A stretch of DNA of 64,000 nt from Penelope pileata (taxonomy: Eukaryota > Chordata > Aves > Galliformes > Cracidae). Each line of letters begins with the position of its first letter. Within the stretch, counting starts at the first letter, position 1. This document shows positions 9,291 through 22,136 of this stretch, piece by piece. The notes under the pieces are model-generated. The model was not told where the DNA came from. It saw only the letters and a program-made list of their open reading frames with translations, and did not search any database. Location of the stretch: NCBI GenBank assembly GCA_013396635.1, contig WBMW01003926.1:1134965-1198964 (forward strand). Direction: 5' to 3'. A program made the position numbers and the translations under genes.

Positions 9291-9564
9291 ACTGGGGATG
9301 TTGTCTTGCAAAGAATGGCTGGAAGAAAAAGGTGATTAGTGCATGTACAGACCTTGATGTGACTCAGGTGGTGTTGGCAGGTCCTGGAGACCTGGTGCTC
9401 AGCTCCACTTGCACTGCTCACCAGCTGAGGGGCAATTATAGTTCTCACTTCAACCCAAAAATCCTGGATTAGCCCAGATGTGTTCCTGATAAAATCCCAG
9501 CCACTAACACCTGCCTAGCTTCCAGATTTCGTGTGCTCAGGACCTACCACCAGGTATTGTGGGT

Positions 9565-9796
9565 CATAGAATCATAGAACTGTGAAGTCATAAAGGTTGG
9601 AAAAGCCCTCTGAGATCCCCCAGCCCAACCCCACCCACCCCACCATGCCCACTGAGCCATGTCCCTCAGTGCCACATCTCCATGGGGCTGGAACACCCCC
9701 AGGGACGGTGACTGCTCCACTCCCTGGGCAGCTGTGCCAGTGCCTGACCGCTCTTTCCGAGAAGAAATTTTTCCTAATATCTGATGTTCAGCACCT
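9565..9796 (-). repeat. CR1 3' fragment, same subfamily, inverted relative to the copy at 9092
   Basis: The CATAGAATCATAGAAC tail lies at the left, then TTGGAAAAGCCCTCTGAGAT. The body from 9600 to 9760 is almost identical to the copy at 7397. With the copy at 9092 it forms an inverted repeat with a spacer of about 275 bp. Confidence 0.96.
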
Positions 9797-12350
9797 CTAG
9801 AAGTTAGGCCAGCTCTGTTTATAGGGCAGACTTCTCCCCCAGTGGCAGCATTTCAGGAGATGCCTCTGGACTTGGGCAGAGAGAGACCTCCCCGAACCAG
9901 TTCTTGTATCCTATGTTATTTTTAGAGCAGCTGCACCTTTTGGGCTCCAAAGTTTGCAAACAACCTGGCTTGGGAAAAAGAAAAAAAAGGAAAAAAAAAC
10001 TTGTCTCACCAGATTTGTGCTTGAACAGAAACAAGCCTAAAACCATAAATAAATAAATAGAGTCATGTGTCAGAGAAGTTTTAACTACACGAATTACAGG
10101 AGGAGATGCCCATAAGTGTGCTAAGATCAATTCCCTCCTATCCCTTCCTTTCAACTGCTTAAGCTTGTCAATTAAAACAAAGGGAACTGAACAAACACCT
10201 CCAAGGGATTACATTTTCCAAAGTAGCTCTTTGCTAAAGAGCCAGACTGCAGCCCTGGAAACAAGTGCAGCTGCTCCAATGGCGAAAGGAACAGCTTTTA
10301 CAGCCACACTGAGATTTTTGTGATTTCTCTAAATGCTTCAGAGCTGGCCTGTTCCACCAATATTTTCTACCTCTTCTTGAACAGAAAAATTCATACCTCT
10401 TGTGCAATGCAGGACCAGCCCAGCATGGAGCTCTCCCCGGCTTTGCCTTTTCATGTCCCTCTCGAGGAGCCCGGACCACGTCTAGAACCGCTCCTGAGCT
10501 AAGAAGAGAATCAGGTTTAGGACTGCTGCTTTATTCCAAACAGGTTTGGTTTTGTTTTTTTAGAAATAAATATAAAAACATTGTGTAGGAACATTAAAAA
10601 AACGTAGCTATGAAAAGGCCATCTTTGGTCATCGGATACACAGCAGCTGAAGGAGTAGGATTGTCCACTTTTTTCTATTTTTAAGTTGTAAGGATGATTT
10701 TTATTGTTTTGCAAAAGCCATGAAATGATGGCTGTCCCACGCAGGGAGAACATTTAGTTGCTTTTACTTGGCTTGTTCCCTCTGTCACTGTTGGAAGATC
10801 CCAAAGGCTGAGCAGGCCTGGGAATTTCACCCCTCACTTTTTGGTCACACATTGCCCTTCTGCTCCAGTTACAGGATGCTTGTGCAGGGCATCAAAACCA
10901 GGAGGCCTGGGTCCTGGGGAAGTGCTTCAATACAACTCACAAAATAAAGCGAAAGCCATCTGAGCAGCCTGTTAAGGAAAGTCTCCTGACCTGTGCTACA
11001 AACACCTCTTTAAGCCATCTGTTGTGAACTCATTTATAGATGGACAGATTTCCTTGGTCACTGTTCCAAGAGAAATATTCATTTCTCATGCAGGTTCTGG
11101 AAATAAACATTGCTTTCAGCCCACATTCAACAAAAACCCCATCCCTAAGACTCAAGAGAGACCTCCAGAAGTTGGTACCAAGACCATGGTTCTTCTAAGG
11201 AACACCATAAGGCCATTTGGCCAAGGTAAGCGTGTTCATCTCAGACCTGTTGAGCCACGAATACTCTTTGAGAACACCACAATCCCAGAAGCTCCCTTAG
11301 TGTACCCACTGCTGCAGTGTCTCCAGCACTTACAGTCAGCTTTGTCTGCGTTCAGCTGTGTCTCTGACACTTCCAACACGTTGCTCTTCCTGCAGCACTG
11401 CCAGATCTGCCGTCCCACACTGCCGCGTGGCACCTCCAGGGTGCTGACATTTCTCTTTGTCCTTTAATTGTGGCTTGAGATCTGCTATCATCAGAGGCCT
11501 TAATGACTTCAAACACTAGCACAAGGCATAAATAAGCAAAGCAGGACAACTGCAGCAGAAGTAGTTCTAGGAGGACGTGCAAAGGAGTTGAGCAGTAGGC
11601 ATTGTCACAGGTGCTGGGAAGTGTCAGCACATCTTTGAATTTCAAACTTGTGACTTTCTTACTTACTGTTACCTGCTCTGTTCTGAGGCAACAAAAGACA
11701 CCTGTAAGTAAAATCAAAGCCCACCACATCCTCTCCTAAAAAAGCTGTTACCCAAAAGCACCTGAGCAGGAGCAGAGCTTGTGTCAACAGTGGCAAGACA
11801 TGATTTTTCCTCCATAAGCAATTACCTGTTTTCCCCTTCACTGCTTCCATCATACACAGACACTGACTCAGCAGCCTAAAGCTGGCAAGTTCAAAGGCAA
11901 GAGGTTCAGGGCAGTGCTGCAAGTGCTGGGATGCCTGGAGGAAGGCTGGCCTTGTGATGAAGGAGTAGATTTGGACTTCAGAAGGTCTAGGTGCACCTTT
12001 GTGTTTCTGTGACGCTGGCTGAACCACCACCAACCTACTTTATCCAAGCAGCTAAGTATATGCTTAACAGTGAAAAGCAATTAAAAAAAATGAGGAAAGG
12101 AGGAAATTAGAGTTAAAGGCAGGTCAGAATCTCCATTCTGGAAGAGCAAGAGCACGTTGAATCATTCTCAGAAAGAAAGCAAAACCAAACATCAGTTCCA
12201 AACAGGTCCTCAAACTCCAGCCCAGCAAACAGAAGGATTTCAAACCATTTTAGTTCAGCTCCAGCCCCTGGTAGAATACTGGGAGAGCAACATGGCACAG
12301 GGATGTTGTATGACCACTCAATTACAGCACATGAAACAACAAAAAAAAAA
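9797..12350. other. Gene-free stretch
   Basis: AT-rich intergenic DNA with A- and T-runs near 9975-10000 and an AAATAAATAAAT run near 10044. No gene or nameable repeat is seen. The open frame at 11024-11467 has no recognisable domain. Confidence 0.55.
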
Positions 12351-12556
12351 TTAGGAAAAATTTCTTCTTGGAAAGAGCAGTCAGGCACTGGCACAGCTGC
12401 CAGGGAGTGGGGCAGTCACCGTCCCTGGGGGTGTTCCAGCCCCGTGGAGATGTGGCACTGAGGGACATGGCTCAGTGGGCATGGTGGGGTGGGCTGGGGT
12501 TGGGCTGGGGGACCTTGGAGGACTTCTCCAACCTCGATGGTTCTACGATTCTATGA
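12351..12556 (+). repeat. CR1 3' fragment in forward orientation, same subfamily as the copies at 7.4-9.8 kb
   Basis: TTAGGAAAAATTTCTTCTTG leads into GTCAGGCACTGGCACAGCTG, the subfamily signature, and ends in CGATGGTTCTACGATTCTAT at the CR1 3' tail. Confidence 0.96.
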
Positions 12557-15500
12557 AAAGTTTTGCCACTGTCAGGGCATGCACCGCCCTGTACATCCAG
12601 TGCACCATCGTGGAGGGACATCCTCACGTCTAGAGGAAAGGCCTGGGCTGATGCTCCTTGTGTTTCACTGGCTTGAAAAGCAGAGCAGAAGGGAAACATT
12701 GCTGGGAGACAGAAGCAAAACCTTCCCCATAAGAAAGGAGCAAAAGTGAACGTGCCTGGAAAGTAGGAACTAAACGCATTGTAGTCAGAGGTGGGTTTCC
12801 AGCATTTTCCAGAAATAGTCATCAGGGCTTTAGATTACTGGCTGGCAGCCACACGGCCCCTGAACTGAAGGGAGGCCAACTTCTTGACCTGCAGGCTTCG
12901 ATGCAAAGACAGTCTGTGCTCTCTGATACCTTATCCAAACGTTGTGGGCAAACCAGTGCTGTACGTGTGTACCGTGCGTGTCTAATCCCACAGGCAAACT
13001 AGGCTTTCTGTTGAGGGCCATTTGCAGGATCTACTTAACTTATTTTTAAAACATCAGTAACCAAACAGCTCGCAGAGGAATAACACTGAGGGACTGCCTC
13101 ATGAAAAAGGGAGAAGAGAGGCATTTAGGAGAAGAATGATCTGAAATTGGGTTTGAAGGAGGAAGGAAAGAAATTGCAAAAAGGCAGTGAGTCTGAGGAC
13201 ATCCCATGTCTCTCTCTTACAAATGAAGGAACCTTGGCAGTGAGGGGCTGCTTGTCCCCAAAGGCTCACCCACCTGGGCCCAAGGGTTTGCAGCCAGACC
13301 CCTGAGGATAAGCAGGAGGAGAGAAAACCGATATGGGAAAGAAGTGAAAACCAAGAAGGCAAATTCAGCCTGGGCAGAGGGCCAAAGCAAGGCCAAGTGC
13401 AATTCTAGAAATCGGGACCGAAGCCAAAGGCACCAAGGTGTCACAACAGGCTCACACTGCTCTGCAAAGACAGCCCAGAGCAACGCAGTCAGCAGGTGCA
13501 CAGCATCACCGGACCCCAAGGGATCCAGGCTGCCAGCTTGGGGTTTGAACAGAAGGTTTTAGGTGAAGGGTCTAAAGCAGTGTTTCCATTTGTGTCATAC
13601 CCATATTTAGTGGGGTGCTGGTCTCAGCACCTGTGCCCTGGGCATGCTGGTGTTACACTTGGAGCCACAGAAAGCAGAGGAACTCCATTGCAGCAATGTC
13701 CTGGAGGATCTCTTTGTTCCCCCGGTCACACCCTGCATTCCTGTTCATTCCTTCTCTGCCCTGCTGACTGCTGCCTCTTCCCACCCTCTGCACACATACC
13801 TGATAAGGTGCAGAGGCAGAGCAGGGCAGGAGATCCTGCTGCAATCCATTTCAGACCAGGTGTAGTATGTCAAGGACAGAGGAGAGGGGCTGAGTGACTT
13901 TGGGACTTGAGGGACTGCAAGGAGAAAATTAAGCAGATTAAGACACATGGTTGGAGAGTGGAGCATAAAATGAAACGGCAAAGATTTAGAGCCATTAAGT
14001 ATTGACTTGAGTCGTGGATAGTGGATCCAAACCCTGATCCAAATCACAGAACGGCAACAGCCCTTTTCAGAGGTTCCCCTGCTGGTAAGCTACCAGGAGC
14101 CCAAGATGAGACCACCACAGAGGAGGAACCACAGTTGGCACAACTAGATCACTCCCATCATGGTTTCTGATCTGTAGGCATACTTGAAGCAGGTGTCTGA
14201 AGGTATTTACAGTGCTGAGAATGGCTACAGCCCGCAGGCAACAGAGTAGTCACAAGAAAATTGGAGACCTAACTGGTCTGTCTGTGCTTGCAGGAACACA
14301 GCTCTGCTCTCAGGGGTAGCTCCCAATCCACTCTCAACCTTTTTCAGGATACAGAGACTTTATCTTACCTAGCATCATCCATTCCCTTTCCACACAGGAT
14401 CATTCTGCCCTGCTGGGCAAAAACTCCTTCCTCCCCAAACAGCAAAACTCCAAGTCCAGTCTGCAAAAACAAAACAAAACCAAATAAAACAATCCACCCC
14501 AGGCAGTGGATGAAACTACAAAAGCATTTTTAAAATAAAATAAATAAATAAAAGCTGGGCTCTGGGCTCTGTTCTGTTGCCGCATTCACACAACTCTGGC
14601 TCTACCCAGCCCTGGAGATCCCAAAGCACTTTGCTCCACGGGGCGAGCAGCTCCACGTCTCCCATGGCAGAGGGCACACATGGCGATCTGGCTCGCGTTA
14701 CTGAGCAGGATCAGATGATCAGTGAAGATCCATGATGCTGAGCAGCAGGCACAGCTGGTCAGCAGCTCACAGGTCAGTCCTTTCCTTCTGGCTGAAAGTC
14801 CTCCTGCACCTTTCTTTTCTCAAGCAAGAAGAGGCTCTTCCTTCCCCAGAGACTCTTGTTGCTGCCAATTTTATGCCTTTACACTTCTCTGCGTGGATAT
14901 GATTTTAGTACAGGACATTGGCACAGTCTGCTTCAGCTCACATGTGCTTGTTATAACCAAATGTTTTGTAATCCTGTTATTTTTACTGCACTGTAACTAG
15001 TGAGTGGTAAATCCAGCAAAAACCCTGTCCCACAGCCCCGAGTCTTACGAAATGAAGATTGTCACCCTTCGCTCCCTTTGCATGCTGTTAGATTTTCTCC
15101 AAGTAATTTTATGCTACTCAGACACCTGATGACCCAAGTGGTCCCAGGAAAGGGGAATTGGCTTCCTCTTTAAAAAGCCTGGTGTTTATTTGCAATTTAG
15201 CTTACCTGACTTGTTTAAAGCGTTATCAGAATGCATCCATCTACTTTCTTTTATTCATTTTCACCTGATATCCAAGATTTGCTTGAATTGAGAATGTCTA
15301 AAGCCTCAGGCATGTTCCTGGGTGTTCTCAAGTCTTAAATGCCACTGCTTAAAGAGTTAAAGATCTAGATGGCTGCACTAAGAGGATGATAAACTAATCA
15401 CTCAGTCACTGCTGGTGAGCCTGGTGTCATTTACTGAAACAAGGAATGCATTTAAAAATGTAAAAGAAACTCCATGCAGTGCAAAAGCCAAAGATGGTTG

Positions 15501-16229
15501 TTAGATTGTCAAGGTTTACTTTGGAGAAAGTCCTCAGTTTAATTACCTACGTTTAAACAACAAAAGTATTTTTCCACTCATTGAAGAATTTAACATTTTC
15601 CTTTCAAGTCAATGTGATTTTTTTGTGTGACTAAGGCCAGCAAGTTCTATTGTGAGGACTACAGAAATTTAAGAAAAGGACTGGGTAGAAAAAAATAACT
15701 CTTCCAGGGGCCAAGTAAGAAATGTGTCCTATCATAATCATAGGAAAAGTAGATATAATAATTGTAGTACTACAACTGTACATTTAGCTATTGATTTCTA
15801 CCTTCCAATTCTGTGAAACAGCTTGAAACAAAAGGACAGCTCTCAGCACTCAACAGAAATAGTTTTCTTTTTATTTAAAAGCCAGGCTCTGTTTTGGTGT
15901 TGGAAGAAGGAAATGCTTCAAATCATTTTCCTTGCTATCTCTGAGCCATGAAAGAAAAGAAAGACCAGGTCCAACGTTTTGTTTGTGCATTTTAGAATTT
16001 GGAAAACACTGGCATTTTTTTTATCTAGACTGTTCATATCAAATATGACTAAAACATCAAAGGAATTTTGTAGGGCTCACCCAGCAAGCAGCCAAGCTGC
16101 AAATAATATCACTTTTTTATCTTTTGTTCTATTCAACTTATATCAGAACGTCAGAATTCCATTGTGCTAAGCAGCTGGTACTTTCCCACCATACCAAATC
16201 ACAGAGCTACAGTCAGTGGATACCTCCAG
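12557..16229. other. Gene-free stretch
   Basis: Intergenic DNA without a recognisable gene. It includes an AT simple run at about 14530-14551 (AAATAAATAAATAAA type) and an AAACAAAACAAAACC run near 14467. Nothing else can be named. Confidence 0.55.
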
Positions 16230-16316
16230 AACTCCATCACTGAGGAGGAAGGAGGAGGATATTCCTCCACCATTGATGAAGAAATCCATCACTGATGAGG
16301 AGGATAATCCTCCAGA
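16230..16316. repeat. Degenerate purine-rich repeat with two small hairpins
   Basis: CCATCACTGAGGAGG near 16234 recurs as CCATCACTGATGAGGAGG near 16286. Each copy is followed by a 6-bp inverted repeat GGAGGA/TCCTCC with a 3-nt loop (16254-16268 and 16299-16313). It looks like a two-copy local duplication. Confidence 0.7.
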
Positions 16317-16592
16317 GTAAAAGGAAGGTGTGACCATAGCTCATCTTTGCTGATCAATGTCAGCTTGACCTAGCAATAACACAGGCAACAAACACAGGCA
16401 GTAACAGGGACGTGGGTTTTGCATGTCCTTAGGGTTAAGCAGCTCTCCAGAGGCTCTGGGTAGGTACTCTGATGTGGTCGTAGCACACCCTTGCAGACCA
16501 GTTGGTGTCAATTTGACCTACCACACACAGGTAGCAATAGAAGATGAAGCAATATCAGCTTAGCAAGTGCTAAGTGCTTACCAGTTGTTCAG

Positions 16593-16606
16593 AGACTAGG
16601 GGGCAC
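16593..16606 (+). promoter_or_regulatory. CTCF-like motif
   Basis: AGACTAGGGGGCAC matches the CTCF core at about 12 of 14 positions by eye, with the strong AGGGGGCAC half intact. It has the same orientation as the candidate at 1524. Motif evidence only. Confidence 0.3.
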
Positions 16607-19600
16607 TCTGCTTGCTGGCTTGAACAAACCTTGTCCCATGGTTCTGGTACTGCAACCCAAACGCCGTCATCCAAGGAGGGAGATCACACATCTCAATCAC
16701 GACGTGCCTGACAAGCTGGGGTGGCTCAGGTGGATCTGCTGGTGTGGGGACAGTCTCTGCAGAAGTAAGGAAAGCTTCAGCCTGAGCCATGGGATCAAAG
16801 TCCAGGTGAAAATTCAGCAGACCAAGTGGAGAAATCTACAGCATCCTCCCATCCTGAAATGAACATCAAAAATAGATCAGATTGCTCTTGAAAGGTGGCT
16901 ATTTCCCTTCATGCCTAAAAAGGGAAACTAAATGAGTAACTCAGGTGTTGCTGTCTACCCTGTAGAGATCTAAAGGCAAAAAAGACGAACGCTGTTCAAA
17001 GGAACCTGCTGTTCTGGTTGTGTAAACCTTTCCCTCTACAAAGAGACAATGTTCACCCTAGGAACTGTCCCACTTGCCTCATTGCACTTCATGAAAGAAA
17101 GAGAGCAAACACTTCAAGATCAGTGGGATCAGGAAACGGTTCTACTGACAAGAACTGGGAAGCTTTTGAAATACGGTCAGAGCTCCACAGACCATAATCG
17201 CTACTGGAAACCATTTCTACCCCGTCTCTGTATGCATGTATTTTAAAGAGCTGGAAAACTGCTGTCCTAGTACTTCTCAGCAGCTAATAAAAATCCTTGT
17301 TAGCAACATCTGGATACAAGATAAGGGAACCTTGCAAAGAAACATGAGGCATTCAACAAGTTTCTGTGGTGGGTTCATCATCTCCCCTCCGAGGACTTTG
17401 CTCTGATGTCCACGGAGGTGTTGGGATGTTTTTCCATTGACTTCATTGGGCTCTGAACCAAGACCTAAAGCCTCCCTGCTGTGTTTTGGACATTTATTTG
17501 TGTTTGATCTGTAATAAGATCTTTCATTTCTCTTATTTCTGTAAAAACAAATAAAGCCACAGTACAGGAAAGCAACTAAACACATGCTTATCTTAGAGCA
17601 TATCCCTAAACCTATTCACTTCAAGACCTTAAATTCTATGGACACTTGAGACAGAAAAGCACATGCTTCAAATTAAACATGTGCTCAGGGTCTTTGCTAA
17701 TTAATGATGGCCCTGTGTCTTACAGGGCCCTAAGCACATATTAGAGCATTTGAGGTTTTAAGGCCCATATGGGAGAAATTGCGTGGAAACCATCCCAGAA
17801 GTACAACTTTTGGTATTGTACCTAACATTGGAAGCCTGCGAATCTGATATAGGAGAGATTCTGTTACAGCACCTCTTGTAACCAGTTAAGGGAACTGGAG
17901 CTTCTCAGATATTCATAAAAACAAGAATATCTAAAACCAGGACCTGTTCTTGGTTATTGCTACAAAACAGTTTCATTGTGATAACCAAACTCATCACAGC
18001 AGAACTCTTTTTTGCAATACATGTGTTTACTGGCATCTCACGAGCAAATCTGTCTCACTTCAGACAAAATATTGTCTCTGGCCTCCCTCACTTTGCTTAG
18101 AGGAAGCACCCGTGCATCCTCTCGAGTCTGGCTTGTGGGAGATAAGCGAGTCTTCACCATTGGATCAGACAGCAAAAGGAAGATCATTCCCGGTAATCTG
18201 CAAGGACCAAAAAGCACTTTTTCTTTACCACACCTTGTTTATTTTGGACCTCTGCTAAAGAATTTTGGAACTCTCGGCTATCTTGATCACAGATAGGGCC
18301 TCAAATTTAACAACTGACAGGTCCAATCAGTGTTGTCTCTGATGAGAGAACATTTGGGAAGTTTCTCTGCAAAACAAGCCTTGCAGTACAGTTTTGCCTG
18401 TCTGAGAACTACTTGCACTTTCTACTGAGTACTTCATACTCACACAGGTACCACACGCCAGCTAACATTCAACCTTTTGCTTTTACAGAATCTCCCATGC
18501 CAGGACCAAGGCTTATCTTTCTATCACTTTTATGCTCTATTTCTTTTTCTTTTAACGTATCTTCCTGAACTTCTTTTTCAAAGTCCATCATTGCACTCCA
18601 TTTTAAGATGCTCTTGGCCCTCCATCTCTCTCTATAAAATTTAATGCTGCCCCACGTTTATAGGTTCATTGTTCTGCAGGCTGAACAAGGAGGCCACGTT
18701 TCCACGTCCATTAACGAGGAATCTGGATCAGATGTTAGCACACACAACTCAAGTTAGCCAAAGCACGCAGTCTGGTGCTCCTGCTGGCTTCACTATTTAT
18801 TCAGGCTGAGGAAAGAAAGACAGGTGATATCTGAACCCAGCATAAAGCCTTCAGAATAACTTTTTTAAAAAAACAAAAGTGATTGTTTGAATGCTTTACG
18901 TCATGCAGCTGCTGTGTCTTTGATCTGCATCTAGATTTACCACAGCTTCACACCTACCTTTGGGTAAAAGGCTCAGTCAATGCATCGCCCATCCAACGCA
19001 CCAAGAACAAAAGGATGCTGCAGGCTCCACATGCCTGGAAGCATTAGCAGCAGAGTCCTCTACAATCCAGGATCTAGAAAAACACACAAAATAGCTTTCA
19101 GGCCAGCCCATGCTGCTTTGGAGGACAAAAAGGAGTAGAAGCACAGGAAATTGTTTATGGGTCCTTCCACAGTCCCCAGTTTTCATGTTAGCAGTGACAG
19201 CCTCCTTAACTCCTTGATTCTTCAGTGCCAAAGGCTCGGCTCATAAGGACTCTAAAATGAGATGAAGCTTTCAGAAGAAGGAAGAGCAATCATCCAGTTT
19301 TATATTGCCTTTGGGGACAGCCTACACAACTTGTTGGAGAACAAGGGTTGATGTCACTGCAGGCAAGTGAATTTTAGAAAGTCTGAGTGATGGATGTACA
19401 ATACAAGGCAAAATCTCCTCCCTCTGGTACCCTTCCCAATGCCTTTCCACAGACTACTTTCCATATAACCTGTGGAAATGAAATATTGTCTTCCTTCTGG
19501 TGGCAGATATGTAGAAGATTTTCCCAAGGAAACTTAGGGAAAGAATATTCACAATATACTTCCAAATCCCAAAGAATGGATGGCTGTACTCTGAACAGAC

Positions 19601-19729
19601 CTCAGAAAATTCACTTCTTTCACCACCAGATTCCTGTTCCCAATGCTAGCGCTAACCTCTCTGTTTCCCTTCCTTTCCACACAAGATTGATTCACAGAAC
19701 TTGATTTAAAGGATGTTTATTTCCATAAC
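16607..19729. other. Gene-free stretch
   Basis: No coding gene is recognised. A short relic of the CCATTGACTTCAATGG family is listed separately at 17428. Confidence 0.5.
17428..17475. repeat. Relic of an old palindromic sauropsid repeat
   Basis: TTTCCATTGACTTCATTGGG followed by CTCTGAACCAAGACC resembles a repeat I know from turtle, crocodile and bird DNA with a CCATTGACTTCAATGGG core and flanks ending in GGATCAGGCC. I cannot give a verified family name. Confidence 0.45.
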
Positions 19730-20105
19730 AAAAATGATCAGGGGTCTAGAAAACATGACCTATGAGGAAAGATTGAAAGAATTGGGTTTGTTTAGTCTAG
19801 AGAAGAAAAGACTGAGGGGGAGACATGATAACAGCCTTCAACTATGTAAAAGGTTGTTGCAGATAGGAAGGTAATAAATTGTTCTCCATGTCCACTGGGT
19901 ATAACACTAGAAATAATGGGTTTAAATTGCAGTGAGGAGGATTTAGGTCAAGCATTAGACACGTTTCCTAAGAGGAAGGACAGGTGAGCACTGGAGTAAA
20001 TTAGTCAGGGAGCTGCAGACCCTGTCACTGTTGAGGCAAAGAATGGCTCAGACCTTGGGGTAGGGGATAGATGATCTCCCAAGGTCCCCTACTTGTATAT
20101 ATCTG
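19730..20105 (+). repeat. Ancient CR1 (forward orientation), diverged 3' region
   Basis: The order of segments matches the CR1 3' portion: GGTCTAGAAAACATGACC, GAGGAAAGATTGAAAGAATT, TTTAGTCTAGAGAAGAAAAG, GGTAATAAATTGTTCTCCAT, TAATGGGTTTAAATTGCAG, and then a decayed tail. It is clearly older than the compact CR1 copies at 7-12 kb. Confidence 0.88.
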
Positions 20106-21939
20106 TACCAGTCAATGTCATCACAAGTCTCCACAGTACGGAAAGAAAAAATATTTCTTAAGCTCTCCCAAAGATTTTTACTGCTGGTTTTATCTGTAGC
20201 AGCAGTGTATTTGAAGGCATCCACAGTTATTTCGAGCTAGACAACTAAATAAAGGATGAGTTTTACAGACCCATCCCAGTGCATGTTTCCTCATATGGTT
20301 CACGCTATAAGATGACATTTCTCCATCTATGAGATGGCTTTTCTCCAGATAAGTGATGCAGGGCTCCCAGACAAGCAAGTCCCACGCTGCCTGGAAGTGA
20401 TGCCTGCAGATGCTGCCAGTATCAACTGTGTCTGACTGAGGGCCTTTCAGATCTTGGGACTGATACCTCACCCCCATGCCCTGCTCATAATGAGAGTTTT
20501 GCAGGAAAGCCACAGCACTACAGCACTCGCACAGCATGCACTGATAGCCAGCCTTGTCAGACAAGGTCCCTCTCCTCCCAAAGTGGGGGACTCATCTCCA
20601 CTTTTTGAAATTTGAATGCCAGCTCTGTTCGTGCCAGCCCATCCCGTCCATTCCCAGCACAAAGGACAATGAAATTGCTTTTAAAAAATGCATCACAACT
20701 TCCTGCTATTGCAGGCAGCCCTTTGCCATAAAAGCCATTTGGCCTCTCATCAGCCCAAGCAATATTCAATATACACACAAACAAGGGGACACTTCTCCAC
20801 GTGCTCGGTGGTCCAAGACAATCATCCTCTTGGACACACAGCTAGAGGGATGAAAACCAGTCTGGCTGACCAGTGAAGAAAATACAAATATAACCATTCA
20901 ATGGTGAAAGACATCTCCTTTCTGTAGCCTCAAGCAAATCAAGATTGCTTCGCAACCTAACAGACTATGAACAGGTTAAAAATGATGTTACAAAGCAAAA
21001 GCCACTCGTTCATTTTCAGATCTTCCTTTCCATCTTTCTTCCATTTCTTCCTTCCATCTCTTCCATTGCAGAGACAGAGGCTGAGGCTGGGCACAGCAAG
21101 GGAAGCATTTTCTTTTGGAGCTAAATTCTATGGAAGCAAAATAGTTCTGGATCCATTAGAACATTTTTGTATCACCTGGGGAGCACGATTAGCCAACCTG
21201 AAGCAATCTTTTCTGCCATTTACACACTGAGGAAGCAGTTGTCACTTCAGGTTCTTCATTGTTGCAATTTCTTTCCAACTGGCATTAAAATTACCTTACC
21301 AGTGGAGGTCTGGGTTGGTTTCTTACTTGAGGAAAACCATAAGCATTGCAATTCAGTCTGATTAAAACATTTCAAACAACCATCCCATCCACCAGAAAGC
21401 ACAGTTTTGGTGTGATCAAGCCTAAATTGGACTATCAAGTCCAGTGACAGTTTTCCCTTAACAAAAAAGAAAAAAAATCAGAAAAATGAAAGGATATTTG
21501 GGTAAATCTTGTTTAAATGTTCCGATTTTTCATCTAAAATAAAGTTAACATAACTGCACTGTTTTGGTTGAAAAGTAATGCACATACACATGCATGTACA
21601 GATGCAATCCACCAAAAATAAGAGAAACATTTCCGGCCAATGAAACATCTAGTAGGGTACTAAAAGATATATATATATATTTAAGAGAACTTCTTCTACC
21701 CTTATTTCATGCTATTAAGCAAATGCAGACTTTAATGGCACACAACACCTCACCAAAGGTGTTCCTCTTTCAGGTTTCCAGTTCAGATTCCTACAAAGAA
21801 GCAGTGATTCCTACAGGTTTTGCTACACTGGTTGGATTTACACTGGGTTTGTCTCCCTCTGCTGGTGTTGTTTTTGCTTTTAGTGCCTCGAATGGATGGA
21901 AAATATTAACATTTTCTAAAATACTCAAGAAATCCAGGA
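20106..21939. other. Gene-free stretch
   Basis: AT-rich intergenic DNA with a (AT)7 microsatellite at 21667-21680. No gene is seen. Confidence 0.55.
21667..21680. repeat. (AT)7 microsatellite
   Basis: Seven uninterrupted AT units. Confidence 0.95.
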
Positions 21940-22136
21940 GATACTCCTCACTCAGGCACTGGCACAGGCTGTCCAGAGGCGTGGTGGAGTCACTGTCCCT
22001 GGAGGTATTCAGGATACGTCCAGATGAGGTGCTAAGGGACATGGCTTAGCGGTTTAATGGACAATCGTGGTGGTAGGTGGATGGTTGGACTAGATGATCT
22101 TGGAGGTGTTTTCCAACCTTGATGATTCTGTGATTC
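21940..22136 (+). repeat. CR1 3' fragment in forward orientation
   Basis: TCAGGCACTGGCACAGGCTG, then GGTGGAGTCACTGTCCCTGG, GGTTGGACTAGATGATCTTG and the terminal CCTTGATGATTCTGTGATTC give a CR1 3' end of a different, somewhat older subfamily from the 7-12 kb cluster. Confidence 0.95.

Noticed and set aside
9975..10000. A-rich run as a retroposon tail
   Set aside because: No recognisable element precedes it on either strand.
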